From: Phellopilus nigrolimitatus
Taxonomy: Eukaryota; Basidiomycota; Agaricomycetes; Hymenochaetales; Hymenochaetaceae
NCBI GenBank assembly: GCA_021029095.1
Contig: JAJOHG010000040.1
Span: 228,217 to 292,216, forward strand
Length of the DNA stretch: 64,000 nucleotides
Reading direction: 5' to 3'
Below the pieces are notes generated by a model. That model searched no databases, was not told where the DNA came from, and worked only from the letters and a program-made list of their open reading frames with translations. The first letter of the stretch is position 1. The number at the start of each line of letters is the position of its first letter. Of the stretch, positions 44,411 to 56,593 are shown in pieces. Position numbers and translations under genes: made by a program.

Positions 44411-44943
44411 GGGGCCGGTTCAGGTCTTTGATCAAGAACAGGGATAATAAGATATTTAATTTACAAGACTGGACGGACACTATTTGTATATCAAGGAGTC
44501 TACTCTATTTCGTATAACTTGCTCTTCCGATAAGAGCCCGAGAAGAATTCACGTGTAAAAAAAAAACGATTGCTATTCGTGTTGCAAATAATAACAAGGG
44601 CGCAACTGCTCTAGTTGTATTGAATATCATGAACAGAACTTATGTGTTGTACTGAGAAAGAAAAAAGAAAGGGAGAAAAAAAAAAACAAGTAAGCCGTTA
44701 AAAATACAATTAAAAAAGAGACAACGGTCATCAAGAAGGGCGTGTCGTCGTGTGTTCGTTCGTCAGCTTTCGTTTTGCAAGCCGTTCGGCGCGAAGTTGC
44801 AACAAGTACAATAAATCGAAAGAAATTTGAGAAAAGTCTACAGAAAGTAAGAAAGAAGGCGAATGGCAAATAGCGAACGCTCGTCCACTTCTGGAATTTA
44901 TACTGATACGTTCTCAGATTTCACTTCAGTTGCAGCATTGGCC
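44411..44943. other. Convergent intergenic region
   Basis: This is the shared 3' flank of the DUF4112 gene and the FAD monooxygenase on the opposite strand. A-rich tracts lie at about 44655-44690 and nothing is coding. Confidence 0.5.
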
Positions 44944-47297
44944 TCAGGTGTCAGTCTTGGCGGCAGCCTCCACGAGCATTTCCTGGAAGAGTCGCACGGC
45001 CTGCGCCGGCTGACTCTCCGCCGGGGCGTCCGTCCATTCCCAATCGTGGATCGCCATGATCGCCTCCGCGTGGCGGCGCAGACGGCGGAACTCCTCGCCT
45101 TCAGGGTTAACTGAGCCAGGAGTGGTTGCCTCTGCGTCCGACACCTCGTCCCACCCGTGATTGAATTCATACATCATCCCGTTGAGGCGCGACGTGCGCA
45201 CGACCTCGCGCGCCACAGGCACGCGCACCGCATCGTACGCACGCAGCACAGCCGGCATGGTTTCTCGCGTCGTGCGCGGGTGTGCAAGGAGCGCGGCGAG
45301 GACTTGGGCGTCCTGATGCGGATGAGAAGATGGCAGTTAGGAGACGAGAAGGAGGGGTTTTATAAAATGGAAGATGCAACCCACCTCAATAGCCTGCCCG
45401 CCGCCGGCGCCCTGGTGCGGCGTCATCGCATGCGCCTGCGGTCCCGAAAGACGAAGGGAGTCAGCATGGGCTGGAAAATACACCTTGTGGGAAAGGGGGA
45501 TCACGTACGGCGTCGCCAAGCAGCACGACTCGCCCATTCGAGTCGGAGTAGCGCGGGAGCGGCTTAACAGTGTGGATGGCCCAGAGCAGCGGCTCCTCAG
45601 TGAGCTATAAAATACAAATATCAGAAGAGAAAAAATGTAGATGAGAAATAAAGTGTACGCTTGAGTAGAGGGTCGCTTACCTCCAACAAAGCGCGCACCT
45701 CGTCCTCCCAGCCCTCGAAAGCAGCAAGGAGATCCACGGCAGGCGCAGGCCGCACCCACGTGCCTGAAATGCGCGTGCCCTCGCGTTCGGGTTCGGACAC
45801 GAACGCCACAAGGTTCACCATCGGCGTCGGCGTCGTCTCACCCGCTGCAAAAACGCCCGGACCAGAATGCACGATGGGGAAGGCCAGGACGTGCTTGTCC
45901 TTGCCGAAATACTGCACGTTTTATATTTCAGTTGAGTATCCATGTGCGGAAGCGAGTATAAGAGAAGACGCACCACGACGGGCCCCTGCCCCGCACGGTG
46001 CCCCGGGAAGCGTGCCTCGAGCGCCGCGCGCGGGATGAGGTATCGGTACACGACCGTACCGCTCCAAACGGGCTCGACAAGGTCTGACACGGGGTCAAGC
46101 ACTGCGTCCGAGTCTTTCTGTCGTCCTGGTGGGTGTGCCGGTGCCGTCTCTTCTGCCCCGGGTTTCGAAGCGTCTCCGTCCCTGATAGATTCTGCCCGCG
46201 CACCGCTCTGCGCCGGCGTGCTCAGGTCAGTAGACGCATTTGGATCTGCGAGGACTTCACCCAGCTCGCCCCGTGTCGCGAGCCGGCGAACCATCTCCCG
46301 GCGTACCGCGCTGCGGATGCCGTCCGCACCGATGAGGACGTCTGCGCGCGCAGTGCTCCCATCCGCAAATTGCAGGATCAATTCGGAGCTCAGACTTCGT
46401 ACATTCAAATTATGTTAGCCAATAGACTGATGAAGCAGTTTGAAAGAGGACTGAGACGTACTCGCTCTCGTCTGCGTATGTGTATCCGACGAGTCGCTTT
46501 CCGAAGTGGGCCGTTGCGGGCGGGACGGCGTGCCTCGCGATCGCCTGCTGGAAGTCCGCGCGGTGAAGTGTCAGGACGCCGACTGCAACGTCCGTCGGAA
46601 AATTTTTTGAGTAACAATAGTTAGCAGGTTTCAAGATAAGTGATTTATGAGGAAAGAATCCACGCACAGGGTACCCTCATGGTGTAGAACGAGAGACCTT
46701 CTGGTCCACCATCGCCCTTGCGGAACTCGAATGCCTTGCCTGTATAGCACAATTAATCTCCACACAATTGGATGCAGACAAGATGGGCCTCTCACGCAAT
46801 CCCTCGCTCATATCCCTCCCTTGGGGTGCGATCGCCGCAAGGTCCCGCGCAAGTGCCTCCCCGTCGGCGAAGCGCACGGAGGACAGGATGCGCCACGTGC
46901 GCAGCCAGACGCCGACACCTGCACCGAGCTCGGTGAGCGACGGCGCGGCCTCGTAGATGGCCACGTCTAGATCGTTCGGGTAGGCAGAGTCGGAGCGCTT
47001 CGCGGCGAGGAAGAGCGCAAGTGCGAGCCCGCCGATGCCTCCGCCGCTATGGAGTGCGACATGTAAGAAAGAGCAGAAAGAGGAGGTAGGGCAGACGGAC
47101 ATTATGGCGACGCGCAGGCGCGCGGGTGCGGGCTTCTCGGCTTCCTTCACTGGCTCCGGCACATGTTCAGACTCTGGCACAGAGTCGGCGAGCGGCTGCT
47201 CCGAGGCTCGCTGCGCGCTGGTGTCGACGCTCTTCGTGCGCGCTTCCGTTTCCGCTTTATCGATTCCGTTCCCATTATTCGACTCCCGTTGTCCCAT
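44944..47297 (-). CDS. FAD-dependent aromatic monooxygenase (salicylate hydroxylase-like)
   Basis: This is a group A flavin monooxygenase. Relatives hydroxylate phenolic acids, often with loss of the carboxyl group, using NAD(P)H and O2. From 47297 there is an acidic, probably disordered leader of about 60 residues. The dinucleotide fold then follows, assembled across an intron (VAII + GGGIGGLALALF), with ELGAGVGVW. The DG motif is LIGADGIRSAVRREMV (about 46310). The FAD-binding GD motif is split by an intron: VVLLGDA, then AHAMTPHQGAGGGQAIE (about 45400). The C-terminal exon ends EAAAKTDT at 44944. A low-complexity insertion of about 45 residues (around 46120-46240, Ala/Ser/Asp/Glu-rich) follows the DG motif. 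At least seven introns keep phase. It is convergent with the DUF4112 gene. The substrate is unknown. Confidence 0.85.
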
Positions 47298-47948
47298 TGT
47301 TTAGTTAGAGTCCTAGATCGCGCTGGTTTTGCCTCCGTCGCTGTCGCTGTCGTTGTCGTCGTCGTCGCCGTTCTTGATGGCGAAGTAGTGCGAGTGATCA
47401 ATGCGTGGGTGGAATTACTGCGGTTTCATAAAGAACGACAGTCGTCGAAAAAGAATGTTTCGAAGTTTCACGACCTCAAGCCCGAACCCAGATGGCCGAA
47501 GGACATGGAAAAACACTGATCGCCGCTTCTCTTCGGTATCGTCGGGCGTTGTACAAAAAAAAGTGGTGACGCGATAAACCCGTTATCAGATAACGAGTGC
47601 CGGGCTCTGCCGGACGGAACAGCGGAGCTGTCGGAGATATTTGTTCATTACGCTTATTACTAAGTTATTGGTAAGTAGCCATATATGGCGCTCGTATTGA
47701 CAGGGTCAAATTTTCAGTTTGATGGTAGGTGGTCCGCCAACGGATCAAAGTATAACAAGCTTTCTTTTCGGCTGTGTTTATATCCGCAGCTCTACCGCGG
47801 GTATAACGTTCATGGCAAAAGTGAGGCTTGTGAAATCACATCTTATGCGTGAAAGGTGGGGGCTTCTACGGTTGAAATGGAAGGACAAAGTTTGCTAGGC
47901 ATGAAAAAATAGAGAAAAGAAATGTAGAAAGGAATGTGAGACAACACG
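47298..47948. other. Intergenic with GTC/GTT trinucleotide tract
   Basis: A (GTC)n-like tract lies at about 47337-47372. Otherwise nothing is recognisable. It is the promoter side of the FAD monooxygenase. Confidence 0.5.
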
Positions 47949-48803
47949 TCAATACTCTGATGGTGTTCTTGAAGTTGAGGTTGAGGCAAGGCCCGCTCGT
48001 CCGTGATTCCCAGCCGGTGGGATGCCGTAGGACCAGTCGCGTCGCCCGCTTGCGACTGAGCTTCCTTCCTCAGACATAGGTGGCACATACTCGTCCTCAG
48101 GGTTGTTGTAACAATAATTGCTGTAGTATTTCTGAGGCTTGTATTTTGAATGAACGCTGCCCGTTGAGCTCGAATAGGCTTTAGAGCTGCCCCGCGCGTA
48201 CCGCAGAGCGTACTCGAAATCGTCATTCTCTGTCTGCAGAGAAGTCTCACTGACATACGTGCTCTGAGAAGAACGGGAGTCACGAGATTCTTGCGCAACG
48301 GTCTTCCTGCTGCCAGTCGAGTGGGTCCTAGACGACGGCGTGGATTTTCCCTGGACTTGATCGAGTATCCACTCCAACGGCTCACCGTTTTGATTACGGT
48401 GGACGTTCGCGAGCGACGGATACTTCGATAAAAGCTGCAAGGTGGCCAGGTCGTTAAACGGTATACCAGCTGGAGTCCGCACGACCGTCCCTCCATGCTG
48501 CGGGCGCCCGAATCCGACGCTCGTGGTGGTATCAATTGAGCCGTTGTCCATCGTAACTGTCGAACGGCTTTCCGTTCTGCTGAGCGCGCGTGCCCGAGGA
48601 GCCTGCACGGTCTTCCCCGAGGAGCTGGATCTCACAGAAGAAAAGTCGCGATCGCCTTGAATTGCTGTTAGAAAAAGTGCAGCGTAGGTGGGCGGGCGGA
48701 GGGACTTACCGAGCGTGGATGCCTTTCCCGGTTTCCGAGGCGGGGCAGAGGAGGCTCGGAGCGGACGGCGACCGGCGTTCGTCGGGGGGTGATTCGGGTA
48801 CAT
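47949..48803 (-). CDS. Hypothetical Ser-rich, largely disordered protein
   Basis: I do not recognise a family. The start at 48803 gives MYPNHPPTNAGRRPLRAS. An intron of about 50 nt (48658-48708, GTAAGT...CAG) joins STL to AIQGDRDFSSVRSSSS. Without it the frame also stays open through a hydrophobic stretch. The only part that looks folded is around 48370-48480: GIPFNDLATLQLLSKYPSLA followed by GEPLEWILDQV. The rest is Ser/Thr/Arg-rich with a Tyr-rich segment KPQKYYSNYCYNNPEDEYVP near 48100. It ends STSRTPSEY at 47949. A phosphorylated scaffold or cytoskeletal role would be guesswork. Confidence 0.6.
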   Translation of the reverse strand: MYPNHPPTNAGRRPLRASSAPPRKPGKASTLGKSLRPPTYAALFLTAIQGDRDFSSVRSSSSGKTVQAPRARALSRTESRSTVTMDNGSIDTTTSVGFGRPQHGGTVVRTPAGIPFNDLATLQLLSKYPSLANVHRNQNGEPLEWILDQVQGKSTPSSRTHSTGSRKTVAQESRDSRSSQSTYVSETSLQTENDDFEYALRYARGSSKAYSSSTGSVHSKYKPQKYYSNYCYNNPEDEYVPPMSEEGSSVASGRRDWSYGIPPAGNHGRAGLASTSTSRTPSEY

Positions 48804-49884
48804 CAGAAGGGTGTTGGCAGAGATAAATCGCAGGGGAGCGTATTTTATCCTCGACAGATACCTAAGCGCACCTTATAAGCTGCGCCGCGAGATGAAATGC
48901 AGAGTTGCTTAGGCCTGAGGCCGTTTTTTTTGAGCGCTGCGCTCCAAGTGGACGGGCCACAGTGAACATTATATTCCACTTCTGGGGATATACGCGAGCC
49001 ACGGACAAGGCCACAGGCCAGTACTGCGCGCCTGCGCGAGGAATGGACCGTGCTTGCACTTACATAGACTGGCATAATCTAGGACGAGGACTCGGGTGTT
49101 CTGCCTGCGCATGGTATGAATGCTATGTCGACTAGAGATGAACTGGACTTACTTATCGTCAAGATTCGTCCACGTTCGGGGCGTATCCTGCGACACTGTT
49201 ACGAGCTTCACCATACCATCTGAAACAGGAACGAGTCTCACTTGTTCTTGCTTTGATTAGCAATATTGAATACAAGAGCTTTGTTGTACGTGCACGTAAA
49301 TGGAATGGAGGCCGCACCTCAACGGCGGGTCTACAGTAAGACGCCCATTGTCGATTCCGCATGATTAGTATGAGAGGGAACGCATCGGTATTCTGTAGGC
49401 TGCGGTTCGAAGAACAATGCAGCAAAAGGCGGCGGTACATGTACATCCACAGCCTAGCTAACGCCCAGGATCCAAGTGCATTCTACATGTATTCCTTTGC
49501 CACGAGAAGCATAAGACGCAGATTTTAGAAGTAGAGCACTATTAAAGAACGATACAAATGAGCACAAACTGCGTCAGATGCTTTCACCCCTCAGAGACGT
49601 TGAAGTCGGTGAAAGACATTTAGAATTCAAACAAAGCGCGCAATGGAAGTGCCGAGATGCCGCATCGGAGTTCGAACTTGAAGTGGCGTGGCATGCTTCA
49701 AGAGCGTTCGACTGTCTCATACTGAAATAAAGACATCACCTTATTGGCAAATGGATGACATTGTCTACTGTATTGATAAAGCCGCCTTGACTTTATGTTC
49801 AGGCAGAAAATGAAGTTATACGCGTTTGTAAATACAAGTACTCTGCTTTAAAACGAATCATCCATGGCGGTCCCATCCTCGCGT
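48804..49884. other. Intergenic, no supported gene
   Basis: Nothing with a family motif is seen on either strand. Confidence 0.5.
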
Positions 49885-51323
49885 CTATGGGGAGTCAACG
49901 TGCGTTGGCTTCTCACTGTGAGTCGGTTTCTGCATTCTTTCTCCAAGTCTCCAAAGCTTAGAGCCAATTCCATCGTGTTTTCTTTGATCCTCATTGTGTT
50001 GCGCTGTTGTACTTGGTTTTGCCTTTGCCCTCTGATCTTTCTTCCTCCGTGCTTTATCTTCGTCCTTTTCATCACCTCTGGGATTCACTGGAATTTCACG
50101 GTGTGAGCCTGTGTCGGCATTATCATAGAACCGCTTCTGCTTTCTACGTGCTCTGTTCTCGTCCGAGTCGTCACCGCCATCGGGATGGACGATTCCGACA
50201 CCTCTTTCTTTGGGTCTTTGTGGCCCGCGGTTGTCCACAGGCGAATGTCCTGCGTAGATTCCTGTCTCTGAGCCATGCGTATCTAGCTTGCTTGGCTTTG
50301 AAACCTTTGAGTATGCATCCTGTGGTCCTAAGAGTGATGCTGCGTCGGAGTCCTTGGCATGGCCTCTCCGCGTCTCTCTCTCCTCATGATCATCGGTCCC
50401 CGGGTTATAGTTGTCTAAATGCTCATAAACGTAATCATTCCTGCCAGGATCCTCCTCGTCTGAATGAATTTGATGCCGGCTTCCTTCTATATTTTCTTCA
50501 TGAGCATCGCGGCGTTGCTGTCTTTCAGTGTCAGGTTTCTTGTTTTTATTACGATTGTCATTGTGACGGTTCAGGTTCACATCACCAACATTCCTTGTGG
50601 ACGATGGTTTTTTCAGCTCTTCCATTCCTGCGGCGTGGCACACGTCCTCAATCCTTTTGCTGAGCTTGCCGAAATAGTCAACGCCTTTTGCAAGACTTTG
50701 CTCCCAGCCTTTGTGTTTAGCTGTCTGGTTCATGATCTCAACAACATTCTCGGAGTATTCTTTCATCCCAGTGAATGTTGCAAGCCAGTCAGATTTCTCG
50801 TTGTGGGTCAGGTACTTATCCTTTTCGGTCATCTTGATGATTTCGTGGAGATGGCCAACGTACGAAGACTTTGTCAACTTTAATAACCTGGCTTCGTCTA
50901 GTTTTGCCTGTGTCCCCTCATCTGCGCTTTCACTGCCAATAAATTGCTCATGTGGATCTGAGTCCTTACGGCTGGAGGAGAAGACCGATCCAATGCCGGC
51001 GATTTGCCCATTCTTGTCGACCACGTCCGCACCGCCCATTCCGTGCGTGGCGTAGAATTTATACGTGTTCAAAGCGCAGAGCGCGTTATCTGCGATGACG
51101 CGGCAAGCCTGCACGTTGCGCTTGATAGACTCCGCTCGTCCTAAGATTAAGATAGACGTTATCAGAACCAACGGCTACCTCGCAGCAGCCGCTGCCGATA
51201 GGTACGGCTCAAAGTTTGCAGCTCACCGTGATAGTTCCTCCATGATTCTGTAGATTTCACGAACCTGCGTGAAACTACCTTGTTGATAGATGGACCATTT
51301 TTTTGTGTGGGATGCGCATCCAT
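49885..51323 (-). CDS. Hypothetical protein, helical N-terminus and highly charged disordered C-terminus
   Basis: This is an unrecognised protein of about 460 residues. Exon 1 (51323 to about 51226) starts MDAHPTQKNGPSINKVVSRR and ends NYHG. A GTGAGC...TAG intron (about 51225-51147) joins RAESIKRNVQACRVIADNAL in phase. The N-terminal half is predominantly helical by composition (HLHEIIKMTEKDKYL, GKLSKRIEDVCHAAGMEEL). From about 50600 to the stop at 49885 it is almost wholly charged and Asn/Asp/Lys/Arg-rich (for example NRHNDNRNKNKKPDTERQQR), with no repeats of fixed length. The N-terminal helices are reminiscent of fungal fluG/STAND-associated regions, but I cannot assign it. Confidence 0.6.
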
Positions 51324-54300
51324 TGTCCGGGAATAGCTGTTTGTGTGAGTTAGTATCGAAAGCTTAAGTATTGATGATTTACTTGCTGAAGGTGTTTGCT
51401 TCGTACATGGGGACATATAAGCGAAATGCGTTGGTTTGCAAGTCCTCATGCATAGTTACCGTCTCCACATATTATTTGCATTGTTGAAAAACTTATGCGG
51501 CTGTCCACTTTGTGAATACATATTTGCACTTTGCGTTGTCCAAATATACCTGTAGATGGAAGGCCTTTCATTCCTTGGCGTCCTGACTGAGACAGAGAAG
51601 GAGATGATCAGTTGAGCAGCTCGAGACTATCTTAATCCGTCAACTTTGCTATAACCAATGACAGGAGCAAAGTTTCATCCTCGCCGAAGAAGACGGATCC
51701 CCGCAGAAAAGAGTGCTGTCAAATGGGATGCCCATGCACTCTCATCGAGCCTATTCTGTGAGCTTATGCTGCGATTACCGATGGTGCGAGTATTCTGGAG
51801 TGGGACACTTTTGTAGAGTCGGGTCTTAAAATTGAGGGCAATTTGCGGAGTGTGGCGACACGCGGTAAACGTTTCGAGCATCCAACATAATGTTCCAATG
51901 ATTCAATCAAACGTCGCAGGTGAGCAAACGCTGTTAATAAATGCGCTGATAGTAAGGTACGCTTTGGTTGATCAACGAAGAGATCATTTTCGTATCCCTT
52001 CGATGCAATTGCGAGTTAATTTCTTTTAAATAGCGCTATTCTGTGAATTCGCGTCTCTAAACGACGTGATTTTATCATAGAATGAAGTCTTAAGCTTTCT
52101 TGAATGTGATGCCTTCGCACAGCAATAAACATCAAGAGTGTGTCTGATGCTTCATCGAACACAACGGTTCATGTGCATTCAAAAGATGCGGTTTTTTTAT
52201 AGCTCGAGCACAGATGTTGAGAAGCACGAAATTAGTCCCAAAGATTGGTGTCAGGAGTCTGAGTATCAGCGGGTCGGATTTCTTCAATTTATTGATATAG
52301 TTGAATCGAGACAAAGCTCCCAAATGTATATACATTGATTTCAACAGTGCCAGATTGAATGGCACGTCAGATTATGACTGGCCATTCGCACGCCAAGATG
52401 CACTTCTCCGGAGATCCTGCCCAGCGCTGTGTGAAGTCCACGCTGATAGAAGGATATGCAAAGTTAGTTGATAGCCACCGATCTTCGTGACAGAAGATAA
52501 GCAATACTATCTGTAAACTTGAGCTTGTCTTAGTTGCCAGCGTGAAGAAGGAAGAAAGGAAGGCGATGTTAAGATGTTTTCGAACGCTTCCCTCATCATT
52601 TGGATCAACTTGAAGACGAGAAGGCCTGAAGAGACGTGACTAGCATAAGGCCTCAGCCAAGTTTCCGGATTTGGCATGCCTCCCGTTCTCGTTTGCAGAA
52701 TGCGACCTCCAACATACTCTTAGAAAATATGTAGGTATTTAAACTGTGAGCAAACTCTCACCAACGGCGGGATTATGGTGGATTCGGCGGTACACTGGCT
52801 CTTGAATCGAATGCTTTTCAGCAACTTTCCGGAAAGTCAAGGACGCCGGTGAGCTTCCTTATTGCTTCGGTGTCTTTTCGGATATGATTTTGGAATACTT
52901 CTCGCACTTAATATTTTTTCGAGGCTCCGAAATGGGCGGATCACTAGTCAGGCTTCTGAAGCGGAGTATGGTTATCTCGGGGAGCGATTCACTATAGGCA
53001 TGAAGAAAAAGACGGCCAATAAGCTCTAGACCACGGCTTATTTGCAGGTATGTGCATTGTGTGCAATCAACGGTGACGAATGATATTTTCGAGCGCTGGA
53101 GTAATTGACTCAATTTGCTGGAAACTAAGACCCACAACATGCGATTGAACACCGTCTCATATGTCGCATCTCTGAGATCGGATTCAAAAAGTCAGTATCT
53201 AAGCGAGGGAGCACGTAAAAGAAAGCGGACTTAGATTATACTTAGGTACTCATCGAAGACCATCTGACCATTTCACCCAATCCCGTGATAAAAAGATGAG
53301 CCAGAAAGCGAAGCACGTCGTTCTAGACTAGATTCTGATATGCAGAGGATGCATAAGCGCAGAGGTCATACAACTTACTCAATTTGTTCATGCATAAAAT
53401 TGTAAGCTAATGTGTGGCGAGGGAGTACGCTGCGGATGAACGTACGGGTGCGATGACGACGTACAGACTAACTCCGGCCAACGGAGCCGTCGGTCAGTGA
53501 AGAAATATCGGGTACATCAGTCACCCCTTCATCGTAAATTACTCGTGGAATGGGACTGAACTAACAGCCGCAAAAATCAGACGTTTAGCTGAAGGCGAAC
53601 TCAGTGATCGGATATAGCTAGACGGTGGTACTACGCACCGTTCTTACTAGGCCGACCTTAGAGATAAGATAAACAGAAGTTAATGCACGCCGACTACACG
53701 AGGCGTCCGAGATCTATCGGCATTTAGAATTTGAAGGGGTAGACCCGGACGGCTGGACTGAAGAGACCGTCAAAAATTAATGAGCGGAGTACCCTAGGAT
53801 CAAGTCAACCTAGTTTGAACAGAAAGCGATCATGAAATGCATGAGGCAGGGATGCACTCCAGGCCAAAGGTATAATAGGAGCTTAAAATTGAATGTCCAG
53901 GCATAGACTTCTGGCGCTTTACAGTTATTTCATAGATAATGGACTGGAAAAAACGAATAAAAGTATCGTAAGCGCCATAAGAATTGAATTGGGGACTTAG
54001 CCGTGCAAGAGGTCGACGACCAAGGAGGATCCCCGCTTTCCTCCGAGGAAAGCACTCGTTATTTCCATCTTCTCTATCCAAAAAAAAGTAGGGCTCACGC
54101 CCTGCTCCGAGAAATCCCGATTTTTTTGCTCGAAACTTGGTGGAGTCCTTCTTTCGTTTCTTTCCTTTTCCCTTGCGAGTCTCAATATTCATAGAAGCAG
54201 ATGCAACGTTGGTGATCAAGAGAGATCGAAAGATTGCTGGAGCCTTTGGAAACTTCGTGAAACTCTGATAACAGATGAGGAGCAAAGAATTTTTCTCGCA

Positions 54301-56593
54301 TCTGCATTGGAAACAAATCAGTCGAGGCTAAAGCATTAAGAAGCGGGCTACTTAGAATATGAGCGTGCGGATGCACGTATCTAATTATATCCTGAGGGCA
54401 GCATTGCACCATCGGACGAGTTCGAGTAATCGATGGGTCCGCAGTTCGGTCTTAGGGGTTGAATTTCCGAAGGTGGCTGTAAATATGATTTGCTCGAGAG
54501 TGCTCCGTCGCGGGATGCGCTTGCCTGTTGGCCCTGCGTAAATAAATAATGATAAAAGGCAACAGTCTCATAAAAATGTGTTCTAGACTCAGAGGAACGT
54601 CGAGGCGCGTCACGGGGGAAGTGCGCCTGGAGCTGAATGGGACGCGGGAGACCACTGACGGACATTATAGAATCGAAAGGTGGATCGACGCGAGCCAGGA
54701 ACTTGTTGAAAGTTCTTGCATCTTGATCTAATCTGATAACGTTTGGTTCGCCAAGGTCGGAATGGGATTAGCGTATCCTCGACATCTCCGGGCCGTTTCT
54801 AAGTGGCTTTGGGCCGGCGAGAGACGGGGGCAGATTTGAGGTCGAGATTGACTCAAAGCAAGGCCGAACCAAGACCCGAACGCCCTGGCACAGAACAGAC
54901 AACTAGCGAACAGGACTCAAAGCTCAGGGCACAGGATAGGGGACACCAAATTTCAATTATCGTTGAATTCCAGTCTCCGAATGCGCCTGTGTTCCTGGAC
55001 AGTGGAGATGAGGCTCCGCCGGCCCTAGTGGCAGACTGAGCGCCTAATCGTCCGTTATCTTTTATCGCGCAGGCCAGAATCCCGGAGTGTATTATCAGGT
55101 AGAAGGAAGGAGAGGTCCGAGAAGAGGTGAGGAACGCGTGTGCCGTAAAGTCTTGAGGGCGTTTGTATGATTTGTGGGCGCATCGTAATCTATCCTTGTG
55201 AGCTTCTACGATCGCTTCCACGTCCTCGGTTGAGATATGAATCCTGGTCCCAACATGTTGGTAACACGTGGGGATTTTCGCGTGATTGGTGAACTCAAAA
55301 ACAGACGAAGTGCGTGTGGTCAGAGGATTTCGGGTGGAGATAGAGACGGATAAACATGCGCTGCGCTCGGAGCTCGGTCGGGAAGGAAATAAAACCGATG
55401 GTAAAAGCAGCATGTGTGCTATTTGGTACTTAGTCCAAATTTTCTCGCTTCCCGGACGAATATAATTCGCCCATCGGCGTAAAGTAGATCTAAGTTTAGG
55501 TCGCATCAAGATAAAACAACTGTATAATGACGCACTCACAGCACAAGAAACCGGCCGAATAGGCTGACCTATTCCAAGTGACTGCCGCCGAGGCGCACGA
55601 CCTGCTGCCCGATGGCAGATCGTCGATATTTCAGGGCGATGAGCGGGCTGTGTCGGACTGGTTGAATCTGACTTCTTGCTTTCGAGGAACAAAGACCGCG
55701 ACATACTTAGATGGGCGCATATGCCAGTGCGTAACAAAGTTCGTGATCAGGTCTTCGCGCTTACGCAATGGTTTTAGCTTCGCGATTGTCATAGGCACTG
55801 ATCATGATGGTGTTTGCAAGTCCCTGCAGGTCTGCTGGCCGGAAAGAACGCGGGGTACGGAAGAGAATCCAGTCAAAGAAAGCTAGTGCCTCGTGTTGTT
55901 TTATATCCTGGCCAGTTAGCGCAGTTCGAGCGTTCCAGGGAGAACAGGAAATATATGATGCACTAGACTGACTTGCGTAAATTTCAAACAGAAATGAAAC
56001 TTGTATGTATTCACGCACATCAGCCTGTCTTCTGTTCTCTGGTTATCTCCTTGCCAGCTGTCCGCGGAAGGCGAATGGCAAACACGTTGTTCAACAGTGA
56101 TGGTTCTGATGATGGAACCCTTTTTGGGATTTTCTTCTCAGGCCCGAAAGGGAAATAAGATGCTAACCCCAAATGGGAAAACTAAACCGACTGTCCGAAA
56201 AAACATCTCCTTCAAACACGCCTCAGTGCAACATCAATCTCCAGACCCGGTCTTCCAACAAGGAACAAACGAGTACAAGATGGCTGACCGGGTGTCGCAC
56301 TCGACCCACGGAGTTGCTCGGACTCTCTTGCATTCGTGCCGTTTTCCCGCTTTCCGCCGGCGTCGAGCTGCAGCTCCTACGTATATTGGCTTAACCGCAC
56401 TATATGTACGCAGCACTAGCCAGTCTACTTTAAAACGAGCTGCTTACCTCCCTCCACCTCCTCCCTCAGCCGTCGCCCCCGTCGCCCCCGTCCCCGCGAT
56501 CATCCCCCGATATCGCCGCTGTCGCCGAACGCGAACACATCGACGACGACCGACCCTCCACCTCCGCCCCCGCTTCCACGTTCAGTGACTGCG
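51324..56593. other. 5.2 kb stretch without a supported gene
   Basis: Both strands were read. Open frames such as 53830-54285 and 54853-55737 (minus) lack recognisable motifs and plausible splice partners, and their composition is not protein-like. I saw no tRNA, transposase or long repeat. The last roughly 150 bases (56440-56590) are C-rich (runs of CCTCC and CCCCCGTC) and form the PKS promoter or 5' UTR. Confidence 0.45.
56440..56593 (+). promoter_or_regulatory. Pyrimidine-rich upstream region of the PKS
   Basis: This is a C/T-rich tract with CCACCTCC, CCCCCGTC and CACCTCCGCC directly upstream of the ATG at 56594, similar in kind to the tract before the zinc-finger genes. Confidence 0.4.

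Noticed and set aside
50007..50663. 218-codon plus-strand frame with hydrophobic stretches
   Set aside because: It is antisense to the charged hypothetical gene at 49885-51323. The hydrophobic look comes from complementing Lys/Glu/Asp codons.
53830..54285. 151-codon basic minus-strand frame
   Set aside because: No motif, isolated, and its composition follows local A/T-rich bias.
54853..55737. Longest open frame (294 codons, minus) in the 51.3-56.6 kb gap
   Set aside because: No motif, odd Ser/Arg/Cys composition, no plausible neighbouring exons and no family resemblance. Open frames of this length can arise by chance here.
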